A DNA stretch of 7,030 nucleotides from assembly GCA_020444005.1 (NCBI GenBank), contig JAHLLU010000106.1, forward strand, positions 1 to 7,030. Direction: 5' to 3'. A model generated the notes under the pieces. It was not told where the DNA came from and did no database searches. It saw only the letters and a list, made by a program, of their open reading frames with translations. Shown here in pieces: positions 1-5,352 of this stretch. The first letter of the stretch is position 1, and each line of letters opens with the position of its first letter. A program made the position numbers and the translations under genes. This DNA is from an archaeon. GTDB taxonomy: Archaea > Thermoproteota > Bathyarchaeia > TCS64.

Positions 1-560
1 AACTCCGCCCGTGTAAAGCCAATAGGTTGGAGTATATCTTCTATTTCATCAACCGTGTATGCTCTTGAGTACATATCTTGACCCATTATGTTTGTAAACG
101 CCTCAGACTCAGCATCCTCAGATTCATCAACCGGCTCATTCAATGCAAGATAGAAGAAACCGTCATCTACCAACGATGAATGTATCCTAATAGCAGTCTC
201 CTTGAACAGCCTAGGCGGTAAAAGAAGCATAGAAAACGAGGACATTACACCATTGAATTCCTTAGTATATTCTATCTGATTCATGGAGGCTCTATGAAAC
301 GTAGCCTCTGGAACGTTTACGCTGGCTACCTTCACCATCTCCCCTGAGATATCAACACCAATCACTCGAAAACCAGCATCTGCAAGATATCTATCATGAG
401 GTAGCCCTGTTCCACAGCCTAGGTCGAGGATTTTTCCGTTTTCGGGGAGCTTTGTTGTGAAGTCTATGAATGTTTGGGTTAGTTCTTGGCTTGTTCTTTC
501 ATCGTATTTGTCTGCGAGTTTGTCCCATGCGCGTTTATTCAAGTCAAGAATATCCTTCAT
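1..560 (-). CDS. Class I SAM-dependent methyltransferase, N-terminal part (runs off the left edge)
   Basis: The visible 186 residues read MKDILDLNKRAWDKLADKYD and onward. This is the usual opening of small methyltransferases of the Methyltransf_11/25 type, with an N-terminal cap helix before the Rossmann fold. Motif I is DLGCGTG (residues 46-52), the glycine-rich loop that binds S-adenosylmethionine. The acidic residue ending strand 2 is D70 in VIGVD, expected to hold the ribose hydroxyls. A FNGVMSSFSMLLL segment (102-114) fits strand 4 and its loop. The substrate cannot be told; small molecule, quinone or protein are all possible. The start is firm because the codon just before the ATG is an in-frame TAA. 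There is no SD; a TTTTATC box lies 31 nt upstream on this strand, consistent with a leaderless message. It is divergent from the HD gene pair. The C-terminus is outside the window. Confidence 0.9.
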   Translation of the reverse strand, partial: MKDILDLNKRAWDKLADKYDERTSQELTQTFIDFTTKLPENGKILDLGCGTGLPHDRYLADAGFRVIGVDISGEMVKVASVNVPEATFHRASMNQIEYTKEFNGVMSSFSMLLLPPRLFKETAIRIHSSLVDDGFFYLALNEPVDESEDAESEAFTNIMGQDMYSRAYTVDEIEDILQPIGFTRAE

Positions 561-591
561 TTAATGCACTGATTCACAACGTATCATTGAG

Positions 592-598
592 GATAAAA
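592..598 (-). promoter_or_regulatory. Putative TATA-like box of the methyltransferase gene
   Basis: TTTTATC on the minus strand lies 31 nt before the ATG at 560. The same heptamer stands 30 nt before the HD gene at 675 and 25 nt before the gene at 6959. Position and AT content fit an archaeal TATA box with transcription starting at or near the start codon. It is a prediction by eye only. Confidence 0.4.
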
Positions 599-623
599 CA
601 GTTCCCCGATAATACACTGAACC

Positions 624-646
624 ATCTTAATCGATGATTTTATCAT
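624..646 (+). repeat. Promoter repeat, copy A (upstream of the first HD gene)
   Basis: The 19 bases TAATCGATGATTTTATCAT (628-646) recur exactly at 6917-6935. Adding the preceding four bases (ATCT here, ATCC there) gives 23 bp with one mismatch. The right part, 634-646, is an inverted repeat ATGAT-TTT-ATCAT. It ends 28 nt before the ATG at 675, so it overlaps the expected TATA box (TTTTATC, 638-644). Part of the conservation may be core promoter. The exact match outside the TATA box and the dyad symmetry suggest an operator, which is inferred. Confidence 0.6.
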
Positions 647-674
647 TCATACCGGGATATTCATATTGAGTTTC

Positions 675-1115
675 ATGGGCAGACTAGAGGATAAAGCACT
701 AGATTACGCTAGCAAAAAACACAGGGGGCAACTCGATGACCGCGGACGACCCTACTTCTTCGCTCACGTCATCCAAGTATACAATGTATTACAGGATGTT
801 ACTGATGATGAGGCTACCCTCTGCGCAGGGCTGCTCCATGACGTGATAGAAGACACTGATACCACGTATGAGGAGCTTGTACACGAGTTCACCAAGGAGA
901 TAGCCGACCTCGTAATGGAGGTAACACATGAAGGCGGAGGACTCAAAGAACATTACTTCCCAAGACTTCAAAGCAGAAAAGCAATCATGGTCCAGTTCGC
1001 AGACAGACTAAGCAATATGTCTCGTATGAGGGACTGGCCCGGGGATATTCAGCAATGGTTCCTTGAGGACAGCTGTTACTGGAGAACGACTCCAATGGAG
1101 GATGATTCTGAATGA
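675..1115 (+). CDS. Small stand-alone HD-domain hydrolase, SpoT/Mesh1 (ppGpp hydrolase) type, paralog 1
   Basis: This 146-residue protein is essentially one RelA/SpoT-type HD domain (HD_4 class). The segment H16-R-G-Q, then G24-R-P-Y and H31 mirrors the H.GQ...G.PY..H signature of SpoT and Mesh1. HD is H55-D56, followed by E59-D60, and A109-D110-R-L-S-N114 matches the ADRLHN motif. H31, H55, D56 and D110 are the expected metal (Mn) ligands, and E59/D60 the catalytic acids. The H31-to-H55 spacing of 24 equals that of SpoT. The segment from D56 to D110 (54 residues) is shorter than I recall for SpoT or Mesh1, so the protein is compact. Likely role: hydrolysis of (p)ppGpp or a related phosphorylated nucleotide in the cytoplasm; the substrate is inferred. 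I chose ATG 675 over the in-frame TTG at 666 because it aligns without gaps with the start of paralog 2. Its stop overlaps the next start (ATGA). No synthetase domain lies in the window. Confidence 0.85.
   Translation: MGRLEDKALDYASKKHRGQLDDRGRPYFFAHVIQVYNVLQDVTDDEATLCAGLLHDVIEDTDTTYEELVHEFTKEIADLVMEVTHEGGGLKEHYFPRLQSRKAIMVQFADRLSNMSRMRDWPGDIQQWFLEDSCYWRTTPMEDDSE
1097..1101 (+). promoter_or_regulatory. Shine-Dalgarno for the second HD gene, inside the first
   Basis: GGAGG lies 10 nt before the ATG at 1112, within the last codons of paralog 1. With the ATGA overlap it supports translation of both HD proteins from one message. Confidence 0.55.
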
Positions 1116-1549
1116 GTCACCTAGAGGAAAAAGCTTTGGAGTTTGCCAGCATCAAGCATGAGAGTCAGCTAGATGATCAGGGCAGACCCTACTTCTTCGC
1201 CCATATTATTCAGGTATATGGCTTGTTGAAGGACATCACTGATGATGAGGAGATTCTATGTGCTGGTATACTTCACGACACAATTGAGGATACAGACACC
1301 ACATATGAGGAACTGGTTCGGGAATTCACAAAAGAGATCGCTGATCTGGTGATGGAGCTTACATTTGAGGGCGACGCTGAGACTGGAAGATACTTCCCGC
1401 TGCTTCATAGTCATAAGGCGATCGTGGTGAAGTTTGCTGACAGGCTCAGTAACCTTGTGCGGATGGTGGACTGGCCCGGAGACTGGCAAGAAGGTTATCT
1501 AAGGAATAGTTGTTTCTGGCCTATTGAGCCCAAGAAGCCTGATGAATGA
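1112..1549 (+). CDS. Small stand-alone HD-domain hydrolase, SpoT/Mesh1 type, paralog 2
   Basis: This 145-residue protein aligns without gaps to its upstream neighbour over residues 1-136, with about 69% identity counted by hand (94 of 136). All predicted metal and catalytic residues are kept: H31, H55-D56, E59-D60, D110 and N114. The differences cluster at residues 88-93 (GGLKEH in paralog 1, DAETGR here), in the Q/W-rich segment after WPGD (121-124), and at residues 17-18, where HRGQ becomes HESQ. Loss of the R-G of the canonical HxGQ element and the changed loop suggest a shift in substrate or partner rather than loss of activity. The C-terminal SCFW (133-136) matches SCYW in paralog 1. The two proteins could form a heteromer; this is inferred from tandem, overlapping genes. 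A T8 tract follows the stop directly. Confidence 0.85.
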   Translation: MSHLEEKALEFASIKHESQLDDQGRPYFFAHIIQVYGLLKDITDDEEILCAGILHDTIEDTDTTYEELVREFTKEIADLVMELTFEGDAETGRYFPLLHSHKAIVVKFADRLSNLVRMVDWPGDWQEGYLRNSCFWPIEPKKPDE

Positions 1550-1557
1550 TTTTTTTT
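1550..1557 (+). terminator. T8 tract ending the HD gene pair
   Basis: Eight consecutive T begin at the base after the TGA of the second HD gene. Archaeal RNA polymerase commonly terminates at such T-runs without a hairpin, and no stem is seen just before it. Confidence 0.65.
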
Positions 1558-1618
1558 ATCAGATTCTGGTTAATAATTCATCTTGATTTGTAGTAACTTC
1601 TCTTTGAATCCATGAGGG

Positions 1619-1641
1619 GTTATGATTAATCGTTAATAACG
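1619..1641 (+). promoter_or_regulatory. Nested palindromes upstream of the DUF4177-like gene
   Basis: Three overlapping dyads sit here: ATTAA-TCG-TTAAT (1625-1637), CGTTA-A-TAACG (1631-1641) and GTTAT/ATAAC (1619-1623 with 1636-1640). The block starts 54 nt and ends 31 nt before the TTG start at 1673, where a promoter or operator is expected. It also contains TAATCG (1627-1632), 46 nt before the start. The 624-646 repeat places the same hexamer 47 nt before its gene. A regulator site is plausible but unproven. Confidence 0.35.
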
Positions 1642-1661
1642 GCTTTTTGAACCATAATTAT

Positions 1662-1667
1662 AGGTGA
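1662..1667 (+). promoter_or_regulatory. Shine-Dalgarno AGGTGA deciding a TTG start
   Basis: AGGTGA is followed by five bases and then TTG at 1673. The same hexamer with the same five-base spacing precedes the ATG at 6639 on the minus strand. It argues for TTG 1673 rather than the GTG at 1664, which lies within the SD itself. Confidence 0.6.
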
Positions 1668-1672
1668 ATCAA

Positions 1673-1828
1673 TTGAAGGAATGGACATGTGTTCAAGTAA
1701 ATCATCATAGAGAAATAGGTATGGCTATAGAGAATCATCAAAAAGATGGTTGGAGTCTTCACACCTATCAGACGGTAGGTACGCCAACTATGGCTAATCA
1801 CTATCTGCTGTTTGAACGTGAAAAGTAG
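1673..1828 (+). CDS. DUF4177-like small protein
   Basis: This 51-codon gene starts with TTG and encodes MKEWTCVQV at its N-terminus. It continues to a K-D-G-W motif (residues 24-27) preceded by a short helix (14-24), and ends in HYLLFERE (43-50). A first strand with aromatic residues, a helix, an eGW turn and a final strand of the type yLlFkR is the pattern of the DUF4177 family. These are tiny alpha/beta proteins of unknown function, usually 50-80 residues long. The length and order of elements fit a complete single domain. Support for it as a real gene: a strong AGGTGA SD at ideal spacing, an in-frame stop just upstream (TAG 1661-1663), and the family pattern itself. It is cytoplasmic by sequence, with no signal or membrane segment. 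It follows the HD pair by 123 nt but sits behind their T8 tract, so it is probably transcribed on its own. The family assignment is from memory of the pattern. Confidence 0.65.
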   Translation: MKEWTCVQVNHHREIGMAIENHQKDGWSLHTYQTVGTPTMANHYLLFEREK

Positions 1829-1846
1829 CAATCCATCAATGTGTGC

Positions 1847-1909
1847 TGTTCTTGCTTGAACATAGAGGATATTGTTGCTTCAAGAACACTGAATGTCTCT
1901 TTCTGTTTT
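1847..1909 (+). terminator. Stem-loop followed by a T-rich stretch, possible terminator of the small gene
   Basis: TGTTCTTG (1847-1854) pairs perfectly with CAAGAACA (1881-1888) around a 26-nt loop. A competing inner pairing is CTTGAA/TTCAAG (1855-1860 with 1879-1884). T-rich sequence including TCTCTTTCTGTTTTC follows. It lies between the DUF4177-like stop and the next gene. The long loop makes this a weak call. Confidence 0.3.
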
Positions 1910-1914
1910 CAAAG

Positions 1915-1930
1915 TCGATGGATTTAATTT
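1915..1930 (+). promoter_or_regulatory. Putative promoter of the surface-protein gene
   Basis: TCGATGGATTTAATTT ends 21 nt before the ATG at 1952. ATTTAAT is a fair archaeal TATA box at a leaderless position. The block resembles the TCGATGATTTTATC part of the 624-646 and 6913-6935 repeats (TCGATG, then an ATTT core). No good SD precedes the ATG, only AAGGG three bases away. Confidence 0.35.
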
Positions 1931-1951
1931 GTACACTTACCAACAAGGGCT

Positions 1952-3133
1952 ATGAAATCAAAGCTCTCGTTATCGGTAATCATGAGTCTTCTATTGCTGA
2001 TTCCCACGGTAAACGCATCTGCTCCAACGATAACTAACTTAGAATATGGGATACAGGGTTGGATAGAATCTGTTCCCGGTGAGGGCTGTCGGATACTGGG
2101 TGAGTTCTGGAATAAGGGATTTCAGAGTAAATCACAGGTTATGGTCCAAGCTACCTTGTATGACTCGGATGGAGCGGTCATAGATACTCTGGAGACTATG
2201 GTTAGACCCACGATAATTGAGCCTAACGTGAGAGCAGGCTTTGAATTCATATACGAGACAACGGAGACTGTAGCGGACTTCAAGTTAATTGTAACTGGTT
2301 ATCAGGATACTCAGAAACTAAATTTCCAGTACCTTGAGTTGACGGACATATCGATAGTTGAGACCGGTATTCAGGGTATTATGAAGAATAAACACGACAC
2401 CCTATACACCTCGGATACGGAGGTAATTGTCACCTTCTATAACCCAGAGGGACAGGTTGTCTATATACAATCATACGTGTTTAACCTTGGAGACAGGTTT
2501 GAAGCAGGAGAAACCCAACCCGTTTTCATCGGCTCAGGTGAACCCTTCTCCTCGTACAAATTATTAACCCAGTGCAACCTAGCAACCACAAACCCATTAC
2601 TCAGATTAAACATCGAAAGAGAAGACCCCACCATCAGCTGGACGCCAATGGTAGACGAAACCATCACACTGGTCCTAACTGATACACCCCACATGGCTAA
2701 AGGTCCAGTGACTGCCTTACTCACCGACCCAAATGGGCATGAATCAACCTACACCTTCAACCCAGTGGATCAGAACTACAAGGCTATCTTTACTCCCACG
2801 GTGGGTGGAACTTGGAACTTGACTTGGGTGGCTCAGCCCTATATCGCGGGTGCTGACTTTGCTTATGTTGAGGGTGCACAACTGGATACAAGTTTCTTTG
2901 TGTATGATCCAGATGCTTCAGAAGATACAGTTGATGTCGAAGATAATGTGACAGAGCCTCTCATTGAACTAAATACCTCATCAACTGATTCAGTCAAACC
3001 ACCAACAACTCAGCAAACACAGGAAGACACTGAGGATAACAAGAGCATACCAGGTAACCCAATAACAGCGTTGGCTCTAGGCGTAGCTGCATTCTACTTA
3101 ATCAAACGCTCAGAGAACTACCAGATTCTTTAA
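1952..3133 (+). CDS. Exported, membrane-anchored protein with tandem FxLYD-like beta-sandwich domains
   Basis: The protein has 393 residues. A classical signal peptide opens it (MKSKLSLSVIMSLLLLIPTV, cleavage likely near VNASA, residues 20-24). Residues about 27-120 form a beta-sandwich with G-EFWNKG, then VQATLYDSDGAVID and a P-N-V-R-A-G-F-E-F strand, which is the FxLYD-type pattern. Residues about 130-215 repeat it more loosely: ETGIQGIMKNK, VIVTFYNPEGQVV, then F-E-A-G-E. Residues about 226-318 look like a third Ig-like domain (LLTDPNGHESTYTF, GGTWNLTW). A Thr/Asp/Glu/Gln-rich stalk (about 319-365) leads to IPGNP (366-370), one transmembrane helix (about 371-384) and a short K-R tail. The topology predicts an extracellular protein held by its C-terminus. 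The domains suggest binding or structure, and no catalytic motif is seen. ATG 1952 is preferred over ATG 1982 because it keeps the lysine-containing n-region of the signal peptide. The ligand is unknown. Confidence 0.8.
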   Translation: MKSKLSLSVIMSLLLLIPTVNASAPTITNLEYGIQGWIESVPGEGCRILGEFWNKGFQSKSQVMVQATLYDSDGAVIDTLETMVRPTIIEPNVRAGFEFIYETTETVADFKLIVTGYQDTQKLNFQYLELTDISIVETGIQGIMKNKHDTLYTSDTEVIVTFYNPEGQVVYIQSYVFNLGDRFEAGETQPVFIGSGEPFSSYKLLTQCNLATTNPLLRLNIEREDPTISWTPMVDETITLVLTDTPHMAKGPVTALLTDPNGHESTYTFNPVDQNYKAIFTPTVGGTWNLTWVAQPYIAGADFAYVEGAQLDTSFFVYDPDASEDTVDVEDNVTEPLIELNTSSTDSVKPPTTQQTQEDTEDNKSIPGNPITALALGVAAFYLIKRSENYQIL

Positions 3134-3180
3134 ACACGCTTTTCTCCGTAACTTGTTTCATAATTTTGATCAATTCTGAA

Positions 3181-3190
3181 AAATACTAAT
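3181..3190 (+). promoter_or_regulatory. Putative TATA-like box of the oxidoreductase gene
   Basis: AAATACTAAT lies 24-33 nt before the ATG at 3214 and is preceded by an A-rich TGAAA stretch that could serve as a BRE. There is no SD, so a leaderless transcript is likely. Prediction by position and composition only. Confidence 0.35.
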
Positions 3191-3213
3191 AATCTAAACT
3201 GCTACATAATACT

Positions 3214-5154
3214 ATGAAATATTTTCCGTATCTTTTCACACCGATGAAACTCGGACCATATATGCTTAGAAACCGTATTGAAGCAGCGCCCATGGGAGCC
3301 CATGGCTCACCAGACGGATACATCACCCCAGAAGGTGTAGCATATTATGAGCTTAGGGCGAAAGGCGGAGCAGCCATAGTTACCATTGGTGAAAGTATGA
3401 TTGATTCTAAGGGAACTTCACATGGAAGAGTAACTCCATTGGATGACCCGGGGATATTGCCTTCTTTGATTAGCGCTACTGACGCGATAAAACGCCACGG
3501 AGCAGTAGCCAATATTGAATTGCTTCACGCCGGGATACGATCGGGAACACCAAGCCCAGACGATCCAGTGTATGGACCAAGCGCGGGAACCAGTTTCTAT
3601 GGTAAACGCATCATAGAGATGGGTGATGAGGAAATTCAACACGTTGTAAACGCCTTCGGAGACGCAGCTGAGATGGCGAAACTAGGTGGAGTACAGATGT
3701 GCATGATCCATGGTGGACACGGGTGGTTGTTATCTCAGTGGTTCAGCAAGCTCCACAACCATCGAACAGATGAGTATGGGGGAAGCATCAAGAACAGGGC
3801 ACGCATCGGGTTAATGATCATTGATGACATCAGGAAAAAGTGTGGACCCAAATTTCCCATCGAGATACGCCTCAGTGGAGACGAGTTCACAGAGGGAGGA
3901 ATGTCCTTAGAGGAAACCGTTGAACTAGCCAAGGTACTTGACGGTAAAGTTGACATGATACACCTATCCGCCGCTACATTCAATGACAGAACCGCTGGAC
4001 TCAGAATGTTCCCAAGCATGTTCCTACCAAGAGGATGCAACGTGTTCTTAGCTGAGGCGGTGAAGAAAGCAGTGAAAACTCCTGTGAACACAGTTGGATC
4101 ACTGAATGATCCTGCTCAAATGGAAGAGATATTGAGTTCTGGGAAATCTGATATGGTATCATTGGGGCGAGCGCTCCTAGCAGACCCTTATCTTCCTGAG
4201 AAGGCGAGACAAGGACGAGAAGCAGATATCACCCCATGTCTCCGGTGCAACTACTGCATAAGCCAGAACTTTACACCCTACGTAAAATATCCCAAAGGCA
4301 TAGTCAGATGCGTTGTAAACCCGGTCATAGGTAGAGAATTTGAGAACAAGTTTATCCAGCCAAGTAGCGGTAAAAAGAAGGTGCTTGTGGTTGGAGGTGG
4401 ACCCGCTGGAATGCAGGCAGCCATCACGGCTGCGGATCGGGGGCACACTGTAACCCTCTGTGATAAGAATAGCCGGCTTGGCGGTATGCTGCTCAACGCT
4501 GAACGTGAATACTTCAAAGAAGATATCGCGAAACTCACCAAGGTACTCATCAGACGAGTACAGGAAAGACCGATCAAGGTGATGTTGGGCAAGGCGGTTA
4601 CCCCTGAATTGATAGGTGAAGCCTCCCCCGATGTACTGATCGCAGCAGTAGGCACTGAGCCAATTATCCCCAATATACCCGGTGTAACCGGCGAGAACGT
4701 GGTCATTGCTGCAAGAGATTATGATGAGGACATGGTAGGAGACAAGGTTGTAGTCATTGGAGGCGGTTTGGTGGGCTGTGAAAAAGGACTGCACTTGGCT
4801 CATATGGGCAAGGATATTACTATACTTGAGATGCTTGAGAAAGCCGCTCCGACGGCACCCTATCTGCATTGGCTGGGGTTGATGAAGGAGCTTGAGAAAA
4901 GCGTCAAACTGCATACCGGCTTCAGATGCACAAAGATAACCGAGGAAGGTGTATACGCTGTGAATGAGAAAGACGAGGAACAGTTCTATGAGGCTGATAC
5001 CGTACTCTTAGCTACAGGTTTGAAGCCAAAAACAGAGCTTGTAGAGTCCCTTCGATTCAGTGCACCAAATTTTAGTGTGATAGGAGACTGTTTGCAACCC
5101 GCCACAGTGTTAGAGGCGATTCATATGGGTTATTTCTCTGCTCTGGACATCTAA
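3214..5154 (+). CDS. FMN/[4Fe-4S]/FAD oxidoreductase, 2,4-dienoyl-CoA reductase / 2-enoate reductase family
   Basis: This 646-residue protein has the full three-part build. Residues about 1-335 are the Old Yellow Enzyme-type TIM barrel. It shows LFTPMKLG...RNRIEAAPM at the start, HGGHGW with H166 and H169 as the likely active-site histidines, and the family hallmark RTDEYGGSIKNRAR. A cysteine cluster C342-x2-C345-x2-C348-x17-C366 should hold a [4Fe-4S] cluster. A first Rossmann motif VVGGGPAG (392-399) binds FAD, and a second, VVIGGGLVG (513-521), binds NAD(P)H. ATG (600-602) and GD (624-625) complete the FAD site. Relatives (E. coli FadH, clostridial 2-enoate reductases, BaiCD, trimethylamine dehydrogenase) pass electrons between NAD(P)H, FAD, Fe-S and FMN to reduce an activated C=C bond, or run the reverse. 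The substrate here is unknown. The C-x2-C-x2-C start of the cluster resembles trimethylamine dehydrogenase more than FadH (C-x2-C-x3-C). It is probably cytoplasmic. The gene stands alone, 80 nt after the surface-protein gene and convergent with the hydrolase. Confidence 0.92.
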   Translation: MKYFPYLFTPMKLGPYMLRNRIEAAPMGAHGSPDGYITPEGVAYYELRAKGGAAIVTIGESMIDSKGTSHGRVTPLDDPGILPSLISATDAIKRHGAVANIELLHAGIRSGTPSPDDPVYGPSAGTSFYGKRIIEMGDEEIQHVVNAFGDAAEMAKLGGVQMCMIHGGHGWLLSQWFSKLHNHRTDEYGGSIKNRARIGLMIIDDIRKKCGPKFPIEIRLSGDEFTEGGMSLEETVELAKVLDGKVDMIHLSAATFNDRTAGLRMFPSMFLPRGCNVFLAEAVKKAVKTPVNTVGSLNDPAQMEEILSSGKSDMVSLGRALLADPYLPEKARQGREADITPCLRCNYCISQNFTPYVKYPKGIVRCVVNPVIGREFENKFIQPSSGKKKVLVVGGGPAGMQAAITAADRGHTVTLCDKNSRLGGMLLNAEREYFKEDIAKLTKVLIRRVQERPIKVMLGKAVTPELIGEASPDVLIAAVGTEPIIPNIPGVTGENVVIAARDYDEDMVGDKVVVIGGGLVGCEKGLHLAHMGKDITILEMLEKAAPTAPYLHWLGLMKELEKSVKLHTGFRCTKITEEGVYAVNEKDEEQFYEADTVLLATGLKPKTELVESLRFSAPNFSVIGDCLQPATVLEAIHMGYFSALDI

Positions 5155-5167
5155 TCTATTCCTAACC

Positions 5168-5190
5168 CTGTTTTAGTAATGTGAAAACAG
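5168..5190 (+). terminator. Stem-loop after the oxidoreductase gene
   Basis: CTGTTTT (5168-5174) pairs with AAAACAG (5184-5190) around a 9-nt loop, 13 nt after the TAA stop. The arms carry T4 and A4, so it could help end transcription from either side. No long T-run follows on the plus strand, which lowers confidence. Confidence 0.4.
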
Positions 5191-5259
5191 TGAGGGTAGG
5201 GGAAAAAACGGAGAAAAATCTCCAAAACCCCTTCCTCGACCCTACTGCAACATTGTAGG
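5189..5259. other. Structured convergent intergenic stretch with competing stems and minus-strand T-tracts
   Basis: An imperfect long stem joins AGTGAGGGTAGGGG (5189-5202) with a CCCC...ACCCTACT stretch (5228-5246), enclosing an inner hairpin GGAG/CTCC (5210-5213 with 5219-5222). The outer arm competes with a second hairpin, CCTAC/GTAGG (5241-5245 with 5255-5259). Read on the minus strand, A-runs at 5203-5208 and 5214-5218 become T6 and T5, good archaeal termination signals for the hydrolase gene ending at 5353. The simplest reading is a bidirectional terminator zone. A small RNA is possible but unsupported. Confidence 0.35.
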
Positions 5260-5352
5260 CTAAATGGGTTTTGAATAATAGTATCGGAAAAACTGGTTTG
5301 AGGCTGTCTCAAGATGTGATAACCCCAATATAAGTTCTCGAATCGATGTTTT

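Noticed and set aside
666..674. TTG at 666 as the start of the first HD gene
   Set aside because: ATG 675 gives a gapless N-terminal match (MGRLEDKAL and MSHLEEKAL) with the paralog, and no SD supports the TTG.
1843..2037. 64-codon plus-strand frame overlapping the start of the surface-protein gene
   Set aside because: It overlaps the signal peptide in another frame, has no SD and its sequence resembles no family; the region is better read as terminator and promoter.
3735..4091. 118-codon minus-strand frame inside the oxidoreductase TIM barrel
   Set aside because: Antisense shadow of conserved coding sequence; no domain, no SD.
4177..4914. 245-codon open frame on the minus strand inside the oxidoreductase gene
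   Set aside because: It is wholly antisense to a strongly supported family protein, has no recognisable domain and is rich in Ser/His/Tyr as expected of a shadow frame.
5166..5258. 30-codon plus-strand open frame in the intergenic stretch (ending NPFLDPTATL)
   Set aside because: No start with SD, very short, and it coincides with the stem-loop zone; likely chance.
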